From NCBI RefSeq assembly GCF_001536285.1, contig NZ_FAOZ01000024.1:62001-126000 (forward strand): a stretch of DNA of 64,000 nt. The letters are read 5' to 3'. Source of the stretch: Parafrankia irregularis. Lineage in GTDB: Bacteria; Actinomycetota; Actinomycetes; Frankiales; Frankiaceae. A model generated the notes under the pieces. The model ran no database searches, was not told the origin of the DNA, and worked only from the letters and a program-made list of their open reading frames with translations. Positions 24,929-33,481 of this stretch are shown piece by piece (the first letter of the stretch is position 1; each line of letters begins with the position of its first letter). The translations under genes were made by a program, and so were the position numbers.

Positions 24929-25807
24929 GTGACGGTGTCAGTGGGACGGGTCGGTATCTGGACTCCGTACTTCGCCTGGAACGCGCCGGATGCCCGTGAG
25001 GCGGTCGAGGAACTCGACGAACTGGGATTCGGGGCCCTGTGGCTCGGTTCTTCCGCCCCTGAGCTGCGCCTGCCCGCCGAGTTGCTCGCGGCGACCGGTC
25101 GAATGGTCGTGGCCACCGGCATCGTCAACGTGTGGTCCACCGACGCGGCCGAGCTGGCGGCGAGATTCCAGCGGGTCGCCGCGGCACATCCAGGCCGCTT
25201 CCTGCTCGGGCTCGGCGCCGGCCACGCCTCCACCGCGGGGGCGTTCGGGAAGACCTACACGCAACCGCTCCGGTACCTGGCTGCCTTCCTCGACGGTCTT
25301 GACGCCGCGCCGGAACCGGTTCCTGCGGCATCCCGTGTACTCGCCGCGCTGCGGCCGAAGGCGCTGGCCCTGGCGGAGCACCGCTCCGCGGGAGCCCATC
25401 CCTACCTGGTAACTCCCGAGTACACCCGGTTCGCCCGTGAAACGCTGGGCGAGGGGCCGCTGCTTGCCCCTGAGCAGAAGGTGATTCTGGAGACCGACCC
25501 CGCCGAGGCCCGAGCGCTCGCCCGCCGTAACCTCGGCTACTACCTCACCCTGCCCAACTATGTGCGCAACCTGCAGATGATGGGATTCACCGACGACGAC
25601 CTCGTCGGGAACGGCAGCGACCGGCTCATCGACGCCCTGGTCGCCTGGGGGACGGTCGAGCAGATCGCCGGGCGGGTCGCCGAGCACCACGCCGCCGGTG
25701 CGGACCATGTGGCCGTCCAGGTCATCTCGGACGACACCGACGTGCGCAGCCGTACCGGACGGCCCGCCCGGAAGCAGTGGCGAGCCCTGGCCGCGGCACT
25801 GCTGTGA
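24929..25807 (+). CDS. LLM-class, probably F420-dependent oxidoreductase
   Basis: The protein has 292 residues with the luciferase-like (TIM-barrel) pattern: VGIWTPYFAWNAPDAREAVE, LDELGFGALWLGSS, FQRVAAAHPGRFLLGLGAGH and a C-terminal EQIAGRVAEHHAAGADHVAV. This layout matches the actinobacterial F420-dependent subgroup (TIGR03620-like), which reduces or oxidises small organic substrates with F420 rather than FMN. GTG 24929 is preceded by GGGAGGA; an upstream ATG at 24887 lies inside the operator and is less likely. It is divergent from ArsR and probably repressed by it. Confidence 0.88.
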   Translation: MTVSVGRVGIWTPYFAWNAPDAREAVEELDELGFGALWLGSSAPELRLPAELLAATGRMVVATGIVNVWSTDAAELAARFQRVAAAHPGRFLLGLGAGHASTAGAFGKTYTQPLRYLAAFLDGLDAAPEPVPAASRVLAALRPKALALAEHRSAGAHPYLVTPEYTRFARETLGEGPLLAPEQKVILETDPAEARALARRNLGYYLTLPNYVRNLQMMGFTDDDLVGNGSDRLIDALVAWGTVEQIAGRVAEHHAAGADHVAVQVISDDTDVRSRTGRPARKQWRALAAALL

Positions 25808-25933
25808 CGATGTGATGCCGGGCTCAGATGTGGGCCTGAATCTGCTCGACCGCGGCACGTCCACAGGCACGCAGGGTGCTGACGATCAGGTGACTTTCCC
25901 GGCGTGGCAGCAGAGCCCGATATGGTTACGGAT

Positions 25934-26233
25934 ATGTCGAGCCTGTTCATTCTGGATCTCACATACACCGCCGACCTGGCTGAGGTCGAGCGGCACATGG
26001 ACGGCCATCGGGAGTTTCTCCGGCGCAACTACGACGCCGGGCTCTTTCTGGCGTCCGGGCGGAAGGAACCGCGCACGGGAGGAATAATTCTCACGGCAGG
26101 TGACCGGTCCACGATCGAGCAGATCATCGAGGCCGACCCGTTCCAGTGTCACGGCGTGGTCTCGTACACCATTACCGAGTTTCTTCCGATGACGACCGGC
26201 CCTCAGCTTGCGGCGTTCCGACACGAGATCTGA
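25934..26233 (+). CDS. YciI-family protein
   Basis: The protein has 99 residues with a ferredoxin-like fold signature: LFILDLTYTADLAEVERHMD, GHREFLRRNYDAGLFLASGR, IEADPFQCHGVVSYTITEF. The conserved His of MDGHREFL and Asp of EADPF, proposed catalytic residues of the YciI family, are present. There is no Shine-Dalgarno sequence. TATGGT (25921-25926) lies 7 nt before ATG 25934, so the mRNA may be leaderless. The function of single-domain YciI proteins is unsettled. It is convergent with the MFS gene. Confidence 0.85.
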   Translation: MSSLFILDLTYTADLAEVERHMDGHREFLRRNYDAGLFLASGRKEPRTGGIILTAGDRSTIEQIIEADPFQCHGVVSYTITEFLPMTTGPQLAAFRHEI

Positions 26234-26305
26234 GCCTCGCCAACACCGGAATGTGGTCGATGTGACCGATGTGGCTGGCGAAGGTGAGTCGGCCGTCCGG
26301 GGTCC

Positions 26306-27631
26306 TCACGGGGGTCCGTCCGGCCGTTGCTGACCGGTGCCGGCGGCGGTGGTGGGCAGGTCTCGCAATGTGGTCGACAGCCCGAGCGCGACCAGCAGGG
26401 CTGTCAGCATCCCGCCGCCGCCGGCCAGCAGAAAGGTCGTCCGTGGGCTGGTCGCGTCGAGCAGGAGGCCGCCGGCGAGGTATGACGTCGCGGCGGCGAC
26501 CCCGACGGCACCGTAGAAGCTTCCGAAGGCCCGTCCGAGCAGGCTGGCCGGGACGAGGCGCTGGAGCAGGGTGTTGGCGGCGACGTCCATCGCCGCGATA
26601 CCCAGGCCGCGTACCGCCTGAACGGTGAAGGCCGCGCCGACCGCCCAGGCGAGGCCGGTGAGGAGGTTGCCGGCGCTGCTGACGAAGAATCCGCCGACGA
26701 GCAGCAGCGGCATCGAACCCTGTCCGCCTGCCCGCGCGAGGAGGGCGTAGCCCACGACCAACCCGATCCCGACCGCGGCGAGCAGCAGGCCCACCGCCCA
26801 GTCGCCGGTGCCCAGTGTCTCCTTCGCGAACAGGACCAACGCGACGTCGTCGATGCCGTTGAAGGCGACCGTCGCAATGAAGCCAACGAAGATCATGAGT
26901 AGGGCCCGGTTGGCCAGCAGGCAGCTGATTCCCGGAAGGGCCTGGCCTGGCGGCCCGTCTGGCCCGTCGCCGTTCACCGGTCGCGCTGGGAGGGGCTGGA
27001 GACGCAGCAGAAACAGCGCGGACAGCAGGAAGGTGACGGCATCGACCAGGAGAAGGCCGCGTGTGCTGACCAGTGGCACCAAGGCCGCGGCGATCAGCGG
27101 GCCGGCGACCTCCGCGGCGTTGGTGCCGAACCCGATCGCGGAGTTCGCGACCGGGAGGTCCCGGTCGGCCACCAACGCGGGAACCGCTGCTCGGGAGGCG
27201 GGCATGAACACCTGCCCGATGATCGCGCGCGCCGCGACCAGCGCCAGCAGGATCGGCAGTGCGGGCAGCCACAGCGCGATCACGAGCATGATGAGCGCCT
27301 GGCCGATCTCGCAGAGAATCATGACGCGTCTGCGGTCGAAACGGTCGCTGATGGCGCCCGTGAACGTGCCGAGCAGGGATGGCGCGAAGTCCCCGGCGAG
27401 CAGGAGCAGTGCGATCGCCAGCCCCTGCCCGGCCGTGTCCGCGACATGGAGCATCAGCGCGACCAGGCTCAGGGAATCACCGGTACCGCAGACGCACCGT
27501 GCCGCGAACAATCCACGCAGCGGGCGGTTCGTGCCCAGCAGTCGCGATACTCCGTTGTTTTCCTGGCCGGTGTCGAAGGTGGCCTGGCCCGGCTGCCGTG
27601 GTTGTCGTGTGGCGGCGCCTGCGTCTGTCAC
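26306..27631 (-). CDS. MFS transporter
   Basis: The protein has about 441 residues and about 12 membrane helices in two halves. The major-facilitator motif between helices 2 and 3 is GAISDRFDRRRVMIL, and a central hydrophilic loop (PARPVNGDGPDGPPGQ) separates the halves. The N-terminus (SRLLGTNRPLRGLFAARCVC) resembles the DHA3-type drug exporters of actinobacteria. GTG 27631 follows GGGGCGAGG; ATG 27709 is an alternative. No regulator gene is adjacent on the same side; the next gene upstream (27797) is a DoxX protein on the same strand with a 165-nt gap. Confidence 0.9.
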   Translation of the reverse strand: MTDAGAATRQPRQPGQATFDTGQENNGVSRLLGTNRPLRGLFAARCVCGTGDSLSLVALMLHVADTAGQGLAIALLLLAGDFAPSLLGTFTGAISDRFDRRRVMILCEIGQALIMLVIALWLPALPILLALVAARAIIGQVFMPASRAAVPALVADRDLPVANSAIGFGTNAAEVAGPLIAAALVPLVSTRGLLLVDAVTFLLSALFLLRLQPLPARPVNGDGPDGPPGQALPGISCLLANRALLMIFVGFIATVAFNGIDDVALVLFAKETLGTGDWAVGLLLAAVGIGLVVGYALLARAGGQGSMPLLLVGGFFVSSAGNLLTGLAWAVGAAFTVQAVRGLGIAAMDVAANTLLQRLVPASLLGRAFGSFYGAVGVAAATSYLAGGLLLDATSPRTTFLLAGGGGMLTALLVALGLSTTLRDLPTTAAGTGQQRPDGPP

Positions 27632-27796
27632 TTCGCCTCGCCCCGACCTGGCATCGGCGCAATGTAGCTGGCGCGTGCCGTTGGGCGCGACCGATTTTTC
27701 GAGGAACACGATGCGATCGGGATCCGGAAGGATCGCCGGGCGCTCAGCCTGCTGATCGCCACCTCGATGGCCCCGGCGCGTGCTCGGTATGGCTGG

Positions 27797-28159
27797 TCAC
27801 CACGCCGTGGCGAGCCAGACCGTGATGGCGGCCAGGACGATCAGCGTGCCGTTGAGGGCGGTGTCACCGGCCTCGCCGCGCGAGAGATGCAGGCCTGCGG
27901 CCAGGCCCTGCAGAACGACGAGGCCGATCGCGGCGGCCAGCGCGAGCACGGTCGCGATGCCGGTTGCCGGTGGCAGCACGAGACCGGCGGCGCCGAGGAC
28001 CTCGACAACGCCGATGCCGCGCACCAGCCACATCGGGGTCGCGTCGACCCAGCCCATCATCGGCGCGAGCTGCTGCTTGCTCTGCAGCAGCTTCTTTCCT
28101 CCCGCGTACAGGTAGAAGACGCACAGCGGCGCGGCGATGATCCAGTACGCGATCTTCAC
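27797..28159 (-). CDS. DoxX-family membrane protein
   Basis: The protein has 120 residues with four hydrophobic helices (about 4-22, 45-62, 68-88 and 100-118). The first helix ends in the DoxX-like YLYAGGKKLLQSK, followed by a WVDATPMWLVRGIGVVEVLG block. GTG 28159 has GGGAG at 5-nt spacing. DoxX-like proteins of this size are membrane redox or quinone-associated proteins of uncertain chemistry. It is divergent from an HxlR regulator, and two inverted repeats in between (28173-28189, 28237-28251) are candidate operators. Confidence 0.88.
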   Translation of the reverse strand: MKIAYWIIAAPLCVFYLYAGGKKLLQSKQQLAPMMGWVDATPMWLVRGIGVVEVLGAAGLVLPPATGIATVLALAAAIGLVVLQGLAAGLHLSRGEAGDTALNGTLIVLAAITVWLATAW

Positions 28160-28172
28160 GGTGGCTCCCGAT

Positions 28173-28251
28173 GGTTATGGTTTGTAACCGACCCCATGAT
28201 GGGTGACTATGGAGACCGCTACAAAAGGAACATCGGTGTTAGCAACTAACA
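28173..28251. promoter_or_regulatory. Two dyads between doxX and hxlR
   Basis: GGTTA (28173-28177) and TAACC (28185-28189) are inverted around 7 nt. TGTTAG (28237-28242) and CTAACA (28246-28251) are inverted around 3 nt. The second abuts the HxlR start codon, which suggests autorepression. Confidence 0.55.
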
Positions 28252-28254
28252 GGG

Positions 28255-28641
28255 ATGGCAGTCGTGTCGCGCTACGAGAAGGTCTGCCTCATCCGCGCGG
28301 ACGGTGGCCGCGCCATCCGTCGGATCCTCGATCGGATCGGCGACAAGTGGGCGCTCCTGGTCATTGCGACGCTCCACGAGCAGCGCATGCGATTCACTCA
28401 CCTGCAGCAGCGGGTGCCCGGAATCTCGCAGCGGATGCTGTCTTTGACGCTGCGTAATCTGGAGCGTGATGGCCTCGTTTCCCGCACCAGTTATCCGGAG
28501 GTCCCACCACGGGTGGAGTACGAGCTCACCCCGATGGGCCGCACACTGATCGAGCCGGCTGTGGCGCTGGCGGAGTGGGCCGTCGAGCACGACCCGGACA
28601 TCGGGCGCAGCCAGCGGCAGTACGACAGCCGCCAGACCTGA
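28255..28641 (+). CDS. HxlR-family transcriptional regulator
   Basis: The protein has 128 residues. CLIRADGGRAIRRILDRIGD and KWALLVIATLHEQRMRFTHL, GISQRMLSLTLRNLERDGLV and PRVEYELTPMGRTLIEPAVA give the complete HxlR fold, including the N-terminal Cys that senses electrophiles in some members. The ATG 28255 has no clear ribosome-binding site, and GTG 28264 is an alternative start. It is divergent from DoxX with dyads between, so it likely controls that gene. The intact C-terminus is a useful comparison for the HxlR remnant at 580-706. Confidence 0.92.
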   Translation: MAVVSRYEKVCLIRADGGRAIRRILDRIGDKWALLVIATLHEQRMRFTHLQQRVPGISQRMLSLTLRNLERDGLVSRTSYPEVPPRVEYELTPMGRTLIEPAVALAEWAVEHDPDIGRSQRQYDSRQT

Positions 28642-28657
28642 CCGCGTTCGGGCAAGG

Positions 28658-29431
28658 TCAGAATCCTGAGGTTGTTTCGGCCTTCGAGGTGAGCACCGCG
28701 CGGGCCTGCTCGGCGGCGCGGACGATGCTCTCGCCGACGAAGTCGAGGAAGCGGGCGATGTTCTCGAGGCGGGCGGCGGCCGGGGTGTCGGGGCCGAGGA
28801 CGCCGACACCCCGGCGTGCTGTCTCAGCGAGCTGGGCGTTGGACCGTGCGCTGGTGATCGCCGACTGGTACCAGAGCTCGTCGTCGACGGCGTAGCGCTC
28901 GCGGCGGCGTTCGTCGCGTTCCCGGCGGACGAGGTTCTGGCCTTCGAGGAACGTGATCGCCTTGGAGATGGACGCCGGGCTGACCTGGAGGCGCCGGACG
29001 AGCTCGGACGCGGTGAGACTGGCGGCGTCGGTGGTCAGGAGGCAGGTCAGCACCCGGGACGTCATTCTGGGCAGGCCGGACTGCATGAGCAGGGCCGTGA
29101 ACATCTCCTCGTACTCGCGCACGGCCTCGGCGTCGCGCCCGTGCGCCGGCGGGAGCGCTCGCGGCGCTGGGGGAGCGGCCTGCCGGCGGTGGTGGGCGCG
29201 GCGTTCGGTGGCGCGATGGGCGAGGTCGGCGCGGTAGGCGGTGGGGCCGCCGTTGCGCATCACCTCCCGTGTGATCGTCGAGGTCGGACGGTCGAGGCGC
29301 CGGCCGATCTCCGCGTAGGCGAGGCTTTCGGTCAGCCCCAGCGCGATCTGCTGGCGTTCCTGCAGGGTGAGCCTGCCTCCCGGCATCGTGACCTCCGGCC
29401 CGCTCGTCGAGGCCTTCAGGGTAGCGTTCAT
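28658..29431 (-). CDS. GbsR/MarR-like regulator with N-terminal IS30-type helix-turn-helix
   Basis: The protein has about 257 residues. The N-terminus (LTLQERQQIALGLTESLAYA, EIGRRLDRPTSTITREVMRN) is an HTH_38 domain like that of IS30 transposases. A Pro/His-rich linker follows, then a MarR/GbsR winged helix (RVLTCLLTTDAASLTASELV, RRLQVSPASISKAITFLEGQ). It is therefore a fused regulator with two DNA-binding modules rather than a transposase; no DDE domain is present. ATG 29431 was chosen. It is divergent from the DUF4097 gene across a 177-nt region packed with GTTGCA boxes, probably its operators. Confidence 0.88.
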   Translation of the reverse strand: MNATLKASTSGPEVTMPGGRLTLQERQQIALGLTESLAYAEIGRRLDRPTSTITREVMRNGGPTAYRADLAHRATERRAHHRRQAAPPAPRALPPAHGRDAEAVREYEEMFTALLMQSGLPRMTSRVLTCLLTTDAASLTASELVRRLQVSPASISKAITFLEGQNLVRRERDERRRERYAVDDELWYQSAITSARSNAQLAETARRGVGVLGPDTPAAARLENIARFLDFVGESIVRAAEQARAVLTSKAETTSGF

Positions 29432-29441
29432 CCTCATCTCA

Positions 29442-29564
29442 TTGCAACGATCGTGAGATCGACGTTGCATTAATTCGATTCTTGTTGCAACGGTTTCAGT
29501 GCTGTGACCTGCACAGATACACGTTTCGGCGCAACGAACTGGTTGCAGGTTTTTCGAACGCAAC
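29442..29564. promoter_or_regulatory. Array of GTTGCA/TGCAAC boxes
   Basis: TTGCAAC (29442-29448), GTTGCA (29464-29469), GTTGCAAC (29484-29491, a perfect palindrome), GCAAC (29531-29535), GTTGCA (29542-29547) and GCAAC near 29560 occur in both orientations between the GbsR-like and DUF4097 genes. The count is far above expectation for a GC-rich 120-bp stretch. It is probably the binding array of the two-HTH regulator. Confidence 0.7.
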
Positions 29565-29608
29565 GTAGCTTTCCGATTGTCAGAAAAGACCTGCAGTAGG
29601 AGAGCGCG

Positions 29609-30274
29609 ATGCAGAGCTTCGACACCCCCGCCCCGATCTCAGCCGTCCTCGACGTCCCCGCAGGGCGCCTGCAGCTCATCGCCGCCGACCGGGCCGACAC
29701 CACGGTCGAGGTCCGGCCCGCCGACGCCTCGAAGGGCCGCGACGTCAGGGCGGCGGAACAGACCGAGGTCGAATACGCCGACGGCGTCCTGAGGATCGTG
29801 TCCTCCGCGAGGAAGCATGCCCTTGCAAGCCCCGGCTCGGTCGAGGTGACGATCCAGCTGCCCGCCGGTTCCCGCGTCGAGGCGAAGGCGGCCAGCGCGG
29901 AGTTCCGGGGCGTCGGACGGCTCGGCGACGTCGCGTTCGACGGCTCGCACGGCGCGATCAGGATTGACGAGGTCGCGAGCATCCGGGTCGCCACCGCCGC
30001 CGGCGACGTCTCGATCGGTCGCCTGGGCGGCCCCGCCGAGATCAGCACCGGAAAGGGCGACATCCGGGTCACGGAGGCCAGGCGCGGCACGGTCGTTCTG
30101 CGCACGCAGGCCGGCGACGTGTCGGTCGGCGCTGCCCGTGGCGTTTCAGCCTGCCTGGACGCCGGTACCACCCTCGGCCGGATCCGCAACGCGCTCCAGA
30201 ACACCGCTGGCGTGCCCGACCTGAGCATCCACGCGACCACCGCCCAGGGCGACATCGCCGCCCACAGCCTCTGA
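29609..30274 (+). CDS. DUF4097-type beta-strand repeat protein
   Basis: The protein has 221 residues, nearly all beta-strand repeats of the DUF4097 type (VEVTIQLPAGSRVEAKAASA, RIDEVASIRVATAAGDVSIG, PAEISTGKGDIRVTEARRG). These predict a right-handed beta-solenoid. There is no signal peptide or membrane helix, so it is cytosolic or peripheral. The AGGAGAG ribosome-binding site supports ATG 29609. Pairing with a divergent HTH_38/GbsR-like regulator is a recurring actinobacterial arrangement. The function is unknown, possibly envelope-stress related by analogy with DUF4097 proteins such as LiaG. Confidence 0.85.
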   Translation: MQSFDTPAPISAVLDVPAGRLQLIAADRADTTVEVRPADASKGRDVRAAEQTEVEYADGVLRIVSSARKHALASPGSVEVTIQLPAGSRVEAKAASAEFRGVGRLGDVAFDGSHGAIRIDEVASIRVATAAGDVSIGRLGGPAEISTGKGDIRVTEARRGTVVLRTQAGDVSVGAARGVSACLDAGTTLGRIRNALQNTAGVPDLSIHATTAQGDIAAHSL

Positions 30275-30325
30275 AGGCCTGTCCTCCGACGGCGGACGAG
30301 CGAGCGGACGAGCAGGCGGCGCAGT

Positions 30326-30982
30326 CGGCGGTTCTTCCTCCACCCGGTGATCGGTACCGTCGACGCCTTCGTCGCGGCGGCCGTGGACGCCGGCGTGCGC
30401 TACGCGGTGCTGCTGTCCTCGCCGGCGGCCTACGAGGTCGGGGAGTTCGACCGGCCCATCGGCCAGATCCACCGCGCGGTCGAGCGGGCTGTGCCCGACT
30501 CGGGTCTCGCGCACACGGTGCTGTACCCGAGCTGGCTTGCGACCAACACCCGCCGCGACTGGGCGGGTCAGATCCGGGCCGGCGGACGGGTCGCCATCGC
30601 GTTCGCGGACGCTCCCGTCACGCCGATCCATCCCGACGACATCGCCGAGGTCGCCGCCCATCTGCTCACCCACGAGACCTTCCGCTCCCGGATGCAGATC
30701 CTCAGCGGGCCGCAGTCGATGCGCATGCGTGACGCCGTCGCGCTCATCGGCGACGTGCTCGGCGCCGACGTCACCGTCGACGACGTGACCCGGGAGCAGG
30801 CGCTGGATCTCGACCAGGGTCGGATTCCCCGTCCAGTTCTGGAAAGCCTGCTCGATGTGGCCGCGGCGACCATCGGCCAGACCGCCCCCGTCAACAACAC
30901 GGTCGAGCGGATCACCGGTCACCCCGCGCGGACGCTGCGCTCCTGGCTCGAAGCCCACCGGCACGACTTCCAGAACGGCTGA
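30326..30982 (+). pseudogene. NmrA-like oxidoreductase lacking its N-terminal Rossmann segment
   Basis: From about 30326 the frame reads RRFFLHPVIGTVDAFVAAAV, DAGVRYAVLLSSPAAYEVG and continues through a normal NmrA-family C-terminus (TVLYPSWLATNTRRDWAGQI, PVTPIHPDDIAEVAAHLL, TLRSWLEAHR). The first ~75-80 residues, with the GATGxxG NAD(P)-binding motif, are missing. The sequence before 30326 is unrelated, and the only start available is GTG 30347. Compare the complete relative at 40382. It is probably inactive. It ends 4 nt before the stop of the convergent MerR gene. Confidence 0.8.
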
Positions 30983-30986
30983 CCGA

Positions 30987-31394
30987 CTACGCCGGGGCAG
31001 GTACCTGGCAGGCGTCGGCGAAGGCCGGATAGCCCTCGCTGCCCGTGCGCTCGGCCGCATCGATGTAGTTGACGAGTGCGGCCCGGGACCGGGCGAGCCT
31101 GTCCATCTGATCGTTCAGGCGCCGCAGCCGCGACCGCATCGCGTCGAGCAGCTCGGGACATCCTGGCAGCTCCGGGGCCTCGCCGACGGCACAGGGCAGC
31201 AGGTAGGCGATGTCGTCGGACGAAAGGCCGGCATCGAGCAGGTGCCGGATCTGGCTGACCCGCAGCACGGCGTCCTCGTCGTATTCGCGGTAGCCGTTCG
31301 CGCGGCGGCCTGCCTCCAACAGGCCCTGGGCTTCGTAGTAGCGCAGCTGATGGGCGTTGACGCCCGTCCGACGACTCAGTTCCCCGATCCGCAT
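30987..31394 (-). CDS. MerR-family regulator
   Basis: The protein has 135 residues with a MerR DNA-binding domain at 1-70 (RIGELSRRTGVNAHQLRYYE, GYREYDEDAVLRVSQIRHLL) and a short coiled coil. The tail has two Cys (LPCAVGEAPELPGCPELL and ADACQVPAPA). Their spacing does not match classic metal or SoxR clusters. It is divergent from the imine-reductase-like gene with 62 nt between start codons, so both promoters overlap. MerR proteins activate from such overlapping promoters by untwisting long spacers. A TTGACC (31419-31424) may be a -35 element. Confidence 0.9.
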   Translation of the reverse strand: MRIGELSRRTGVNAHQLRYYEAQGLLEAGRRANGYREYDEDAVLRVSQIRHLLDAGLSSDDIAYLLPCAVGEAPELPGCPELLDAMRSRLRRLNDQMDRLARSRAALVNYIDAAERTGSEGYPAFADACQVPAPA

Positions 31395-31456
31395 CGAACC
31401 TCGCTACTCGACTCGTGCTTGACCTTCAGGCCGGTATCAACGTTGACGATGCTGCC

Positions 31457-32341
31457 ATGAGTGACAACACCGACACACCCGTGACAGTGATCGGCCTTGG
31501 ACTGATGGGCCAGGCGCTCGCCGGAGCCTTCCTGAAGGCCGGTCATCCCACGACCGTCTGGAACCGCACGGCCTCGAAGGCCGACCGGCTGGTGGCCGGC
31601 GGGGCGCGGCTGGCGCCCACCATCGGCGACGCGCTCGCGGCGGGCCCCCTGGCGATCATCTGCATCACCGACTACCACGCCGTGCGTGAACTGCTCGACG
31701 CGGACGGCGCCGAGCTGGGTGGAGTGACGCTGATCAACCTCACCTCGGGCACTTCGGCCCAGGCCAGGGCGGCCGCCGAGTGGGCTGAGCAGCGCGGCGC
31801 GCGTTACCTGGACGGCGCCATCATGGCCCTGCCCGCGGCGATCGGCACCGTCGAGGCGGTGATCCTGCACAGCGGGTCGCGGTCGGACTTCGACGCACAC
31901 GCGCCGACACTCGGTGCCCTCGGCACGGTCACCTACCTCGGCCCTGACCACGGGCTGGCGTCCCTGTACGACGTGGCTGGTCTGGCCATGATGTGGAGCG
32001 TCCTGAACGCCTGGCTCCTGGGCACCGCCCTGGTCAGGACCGCCGGTGTCGACGCGGCGACCTTCGCGCCGTTCGCGCGGCAGATCGCCGCCGGTGTGGC
32101 CGAATGGCTGCCCGGACACGCCGAGCAGATCGACGCGGGCGCCTTCCCGGCCGAGGCGTCGGCCCTGGAGACCGACGCGCGGGCGATGGCACATCTGGTC
32201 GAGGAGAGCGAGGCGGTGGGGGTCAACGCCGAACTACCCAGGCTGATCAAGGCGATGGCCGACCGCTCGATCGCCGCCGGGCACGGCAAGGAGCAGTATC
32301 CCGTGCTGATCGAGGAGTTCAGCAGGCAGCGCGGCGACTGA
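31457..32341 (+). CDS. NADP-dependent beta-hydroxyacid dehydrogenase / imine-reductase-like protein
   Basis: The protein has 294 residues. The N-terminal Rossmann domain (VIGLGLMGQALAGAFLKAGH, TTVWNRTASKADRL) carries the NRT motif that selects NADPH. The C-terminal helical domain has GLASLYDVAGLAMMW, where the Lys of hydroxyisobutyrate dehydrogenases is replaced by Tyr/Asp as in imine reductases. That makes reduction of cyclic imines a reasonable hypothesis, not a certainty. ATG 31457 was chosen; upstream in-frame GTG 31415 lies inside the MerR promoter region. It is probably controlled by the divergent MerR. Confidence 0.85.
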   Translation: MSDNTDTPVTVIGLGLMGQALAGAFLKAGHPTTVWNRTASKADRLVAGGARLAPTIGDALAAGPLAIICITDYHAVRELLDADGAELGGVTLINLTSGTSAQARAAAEWAEQRGARYLDGAIMALPAAIGTVEAVILHSGSRSDFDAHAPTLGALGTVTYLGPDHGLASLYDVAGLAMMWSVLNAWLLGTALVRTAGVDAATFAPFARQIAAGVAEWLPGHAEQIDAGAFPAEASALETDARAMAHLVEESEAVGVNAELPRLIKAMADRSIAAGHGKEQYPVLIEEFSRQRGD

Positions 32342-32434
32342 CCGCGAGGCAACGCAACCGCGTCGGCCGTCGGGAAGGTGGTGGCCCCTGCGGCTACCAC
32401 CTTCAGCCCGCCTTCCTGACCGTCCGGGTGCGCC

Positions 32435-32464
32435 GGTCGAGCGGAGTGCGGTCGAGCGGAGTGC
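32435..32464. repeat. 15-bp tandem direct repeat before the GNAT gene
   Basis: GGTCGAGCGGAGTGC occurs twice in immediate succession (32435-32449 and 32450-32464), 12 nt before the GTG start of the acetyltransferase. It may be a slippage product or a double activator site. Confidence 0.85.
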
Positions 32465-32476
32465 AATAGTCGCGAT

Positions 32477-33052
32477 GTGACACAGGGGAAGCACATCGAC
32501 TCGCTGACGACCGAGCGGCTGCTCCTGCGGCAGTGGCAGCCGGCCGACGAGGCGGCCATGGCGGAGATCAACCAGGATCCCGAGGTCGCACGGCACCTCA
32601 ACCGCCCCGTTGACGGCGCCGCCGGGGCCGCGTTCTACGGCCAGATGTGCTGGCACTGGGAGGAGCACGGATACGGGCCGTGGGTACTGGAGTCACGCGA
32701 GCCCGACCGTCTCGGGGAGTTCCTGGGTTTCGCCGGCCTGGCGCACGTCCCGCCCTTTCTGGCGGAGGCGGGCCCGGACCCCGAGCTGGGCTGGCGGCTG
32801 AAGCGGTCGGCGTGGGGGCGGGGGCTCGCCACCGAGGCCGCTGTGGCAGCCCGTGACGATGCGTTCCGGCGCCTCGGACTGTCGGAGATGATCTCGATCA
32901 TCCATCCGGAGAACGTTCGTTCGCAGCGGGTTGCCACCAAGCTTGGAATGCGGGTAGCACGGCGGATCGACAATCCCGCCATCGGCAGGCGGGTCGACGT
33001 CTGGTCTGTTGCGTCGGGGCCCGTGGATGTCGGGCGTCACCGCGTCACCTGA
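32477..33052 (+). CDS. GNAT-family N-acetyltransferase (RimJ/RimL type)
   Basis: The protein has 191 residues. The N-terminal LTTERLLLRQWQPADEAAMA is typical of the RimJ/RimL subgroup. The acetyl-CoA-binding motif A is at about 105-130 (LGWRLKRSAWGRGLATEAAV), and motif B is IHPENVRSQRVATKLGMRV. The substrate is unknown (protein N-terminus or small amine). GTG 32477 has no ribosome-binding site. AATAGT (32465-32470), a weak -10 box, lies 6 nt before it, so translation may be leaderless. A tandem repeat (32435-32464) sits where an activator could bind. Confidence 0.9.
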   Translation: MTQGKHIDSLTTERLLLRQWQPADEAAMAEINQDPEVARHLNRPVDGAAGAAFYGQMCWHWEEHGYGPWVLESREPDRLGEFLGFAGLAHVPPFLAEAGPDPELGWRLKRSAWGRGLATEAAVAARDDAFRRLGLSEMISIIHPENVRSQRVATKLGMRVARRIDNPAIGRRVDVWSVASGPVDVGRHRVT

Positions 33053-33073
33053 GCGCGACCGAAGGATGACGGC

Positions 33074-33481
33074 CTATGTGATCAGTTCGATGGCGCAGCG
33101 GGGGCCAGCCGCGGCGGCGTACTTGGCGTCGCAGGTGAGAAGGACGGCATCGATCTGTTCAGCCAGTGCGACATAGCCGGCGTCGTAAGCGGTCATGTTC
33201 TGTCGAAGTTCCCAGACGCGTTGGGCGGTCGGCCCGCTGAGCGGTTCGCGACGGATCGGTAGCCGGATCAGGCTGGCGATGAGATTCGGGGCGTGCTCGG
33301 CGAGACGGCTCGTGCGCCTGGCCAGGCCGCGGAGCGCCGAGATGACCTCGATGTCCAGGTGGGCCGGGGCGTAGGAGGCATCGCCGCCGGTCAGACGATC
33401 TCTCGCGGCCTTGCGTCGAGGGCTGTCGTCCCCGGCGAGCAGATCGACGATCACGGACGCGTCAACGACGATCAGTCCCAC
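33074..33481 (-). CDS. vapC: VapC-type PIN-domain toxin
   Basis: The protein has 135 residues with the four acidic residues of the PIN nuclease in place: Asp7 (IVVDASVIVD), Glu45 (HLDIEVIS), Asp100 (TAYDAGYVALA) and Asp118 (LLTCDAKYA). It would be a Mg-dependent ribonuclease, usually acting on tRNA or rRNA, and toxic if freed. The GTG start at 33481 overlaps the antitoxin gene by 10 nt. Together they form a standard type II module transcribed on the minus strand. Confidence 0.95.
   Translation of the reverse strand: MGLIVVDASVIVDLLAGDDSPRRKAARDRLTGGDASYAPAHLDIEVISALRGLARRTSRLAEHAPNLIASLIRLPIRREPLSGPTAQRVWELRQNMTAYDAGYVALAEQIDAVLLTCDAKYAAAAGPRCAIELIT

Noticed and set aside
28658-29431. Possible IS30 transposase
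   Set aside because: Only the HTH_38 resembles IS30. There is no DDE catalytic domain, and a GbsR-like regulator follows.
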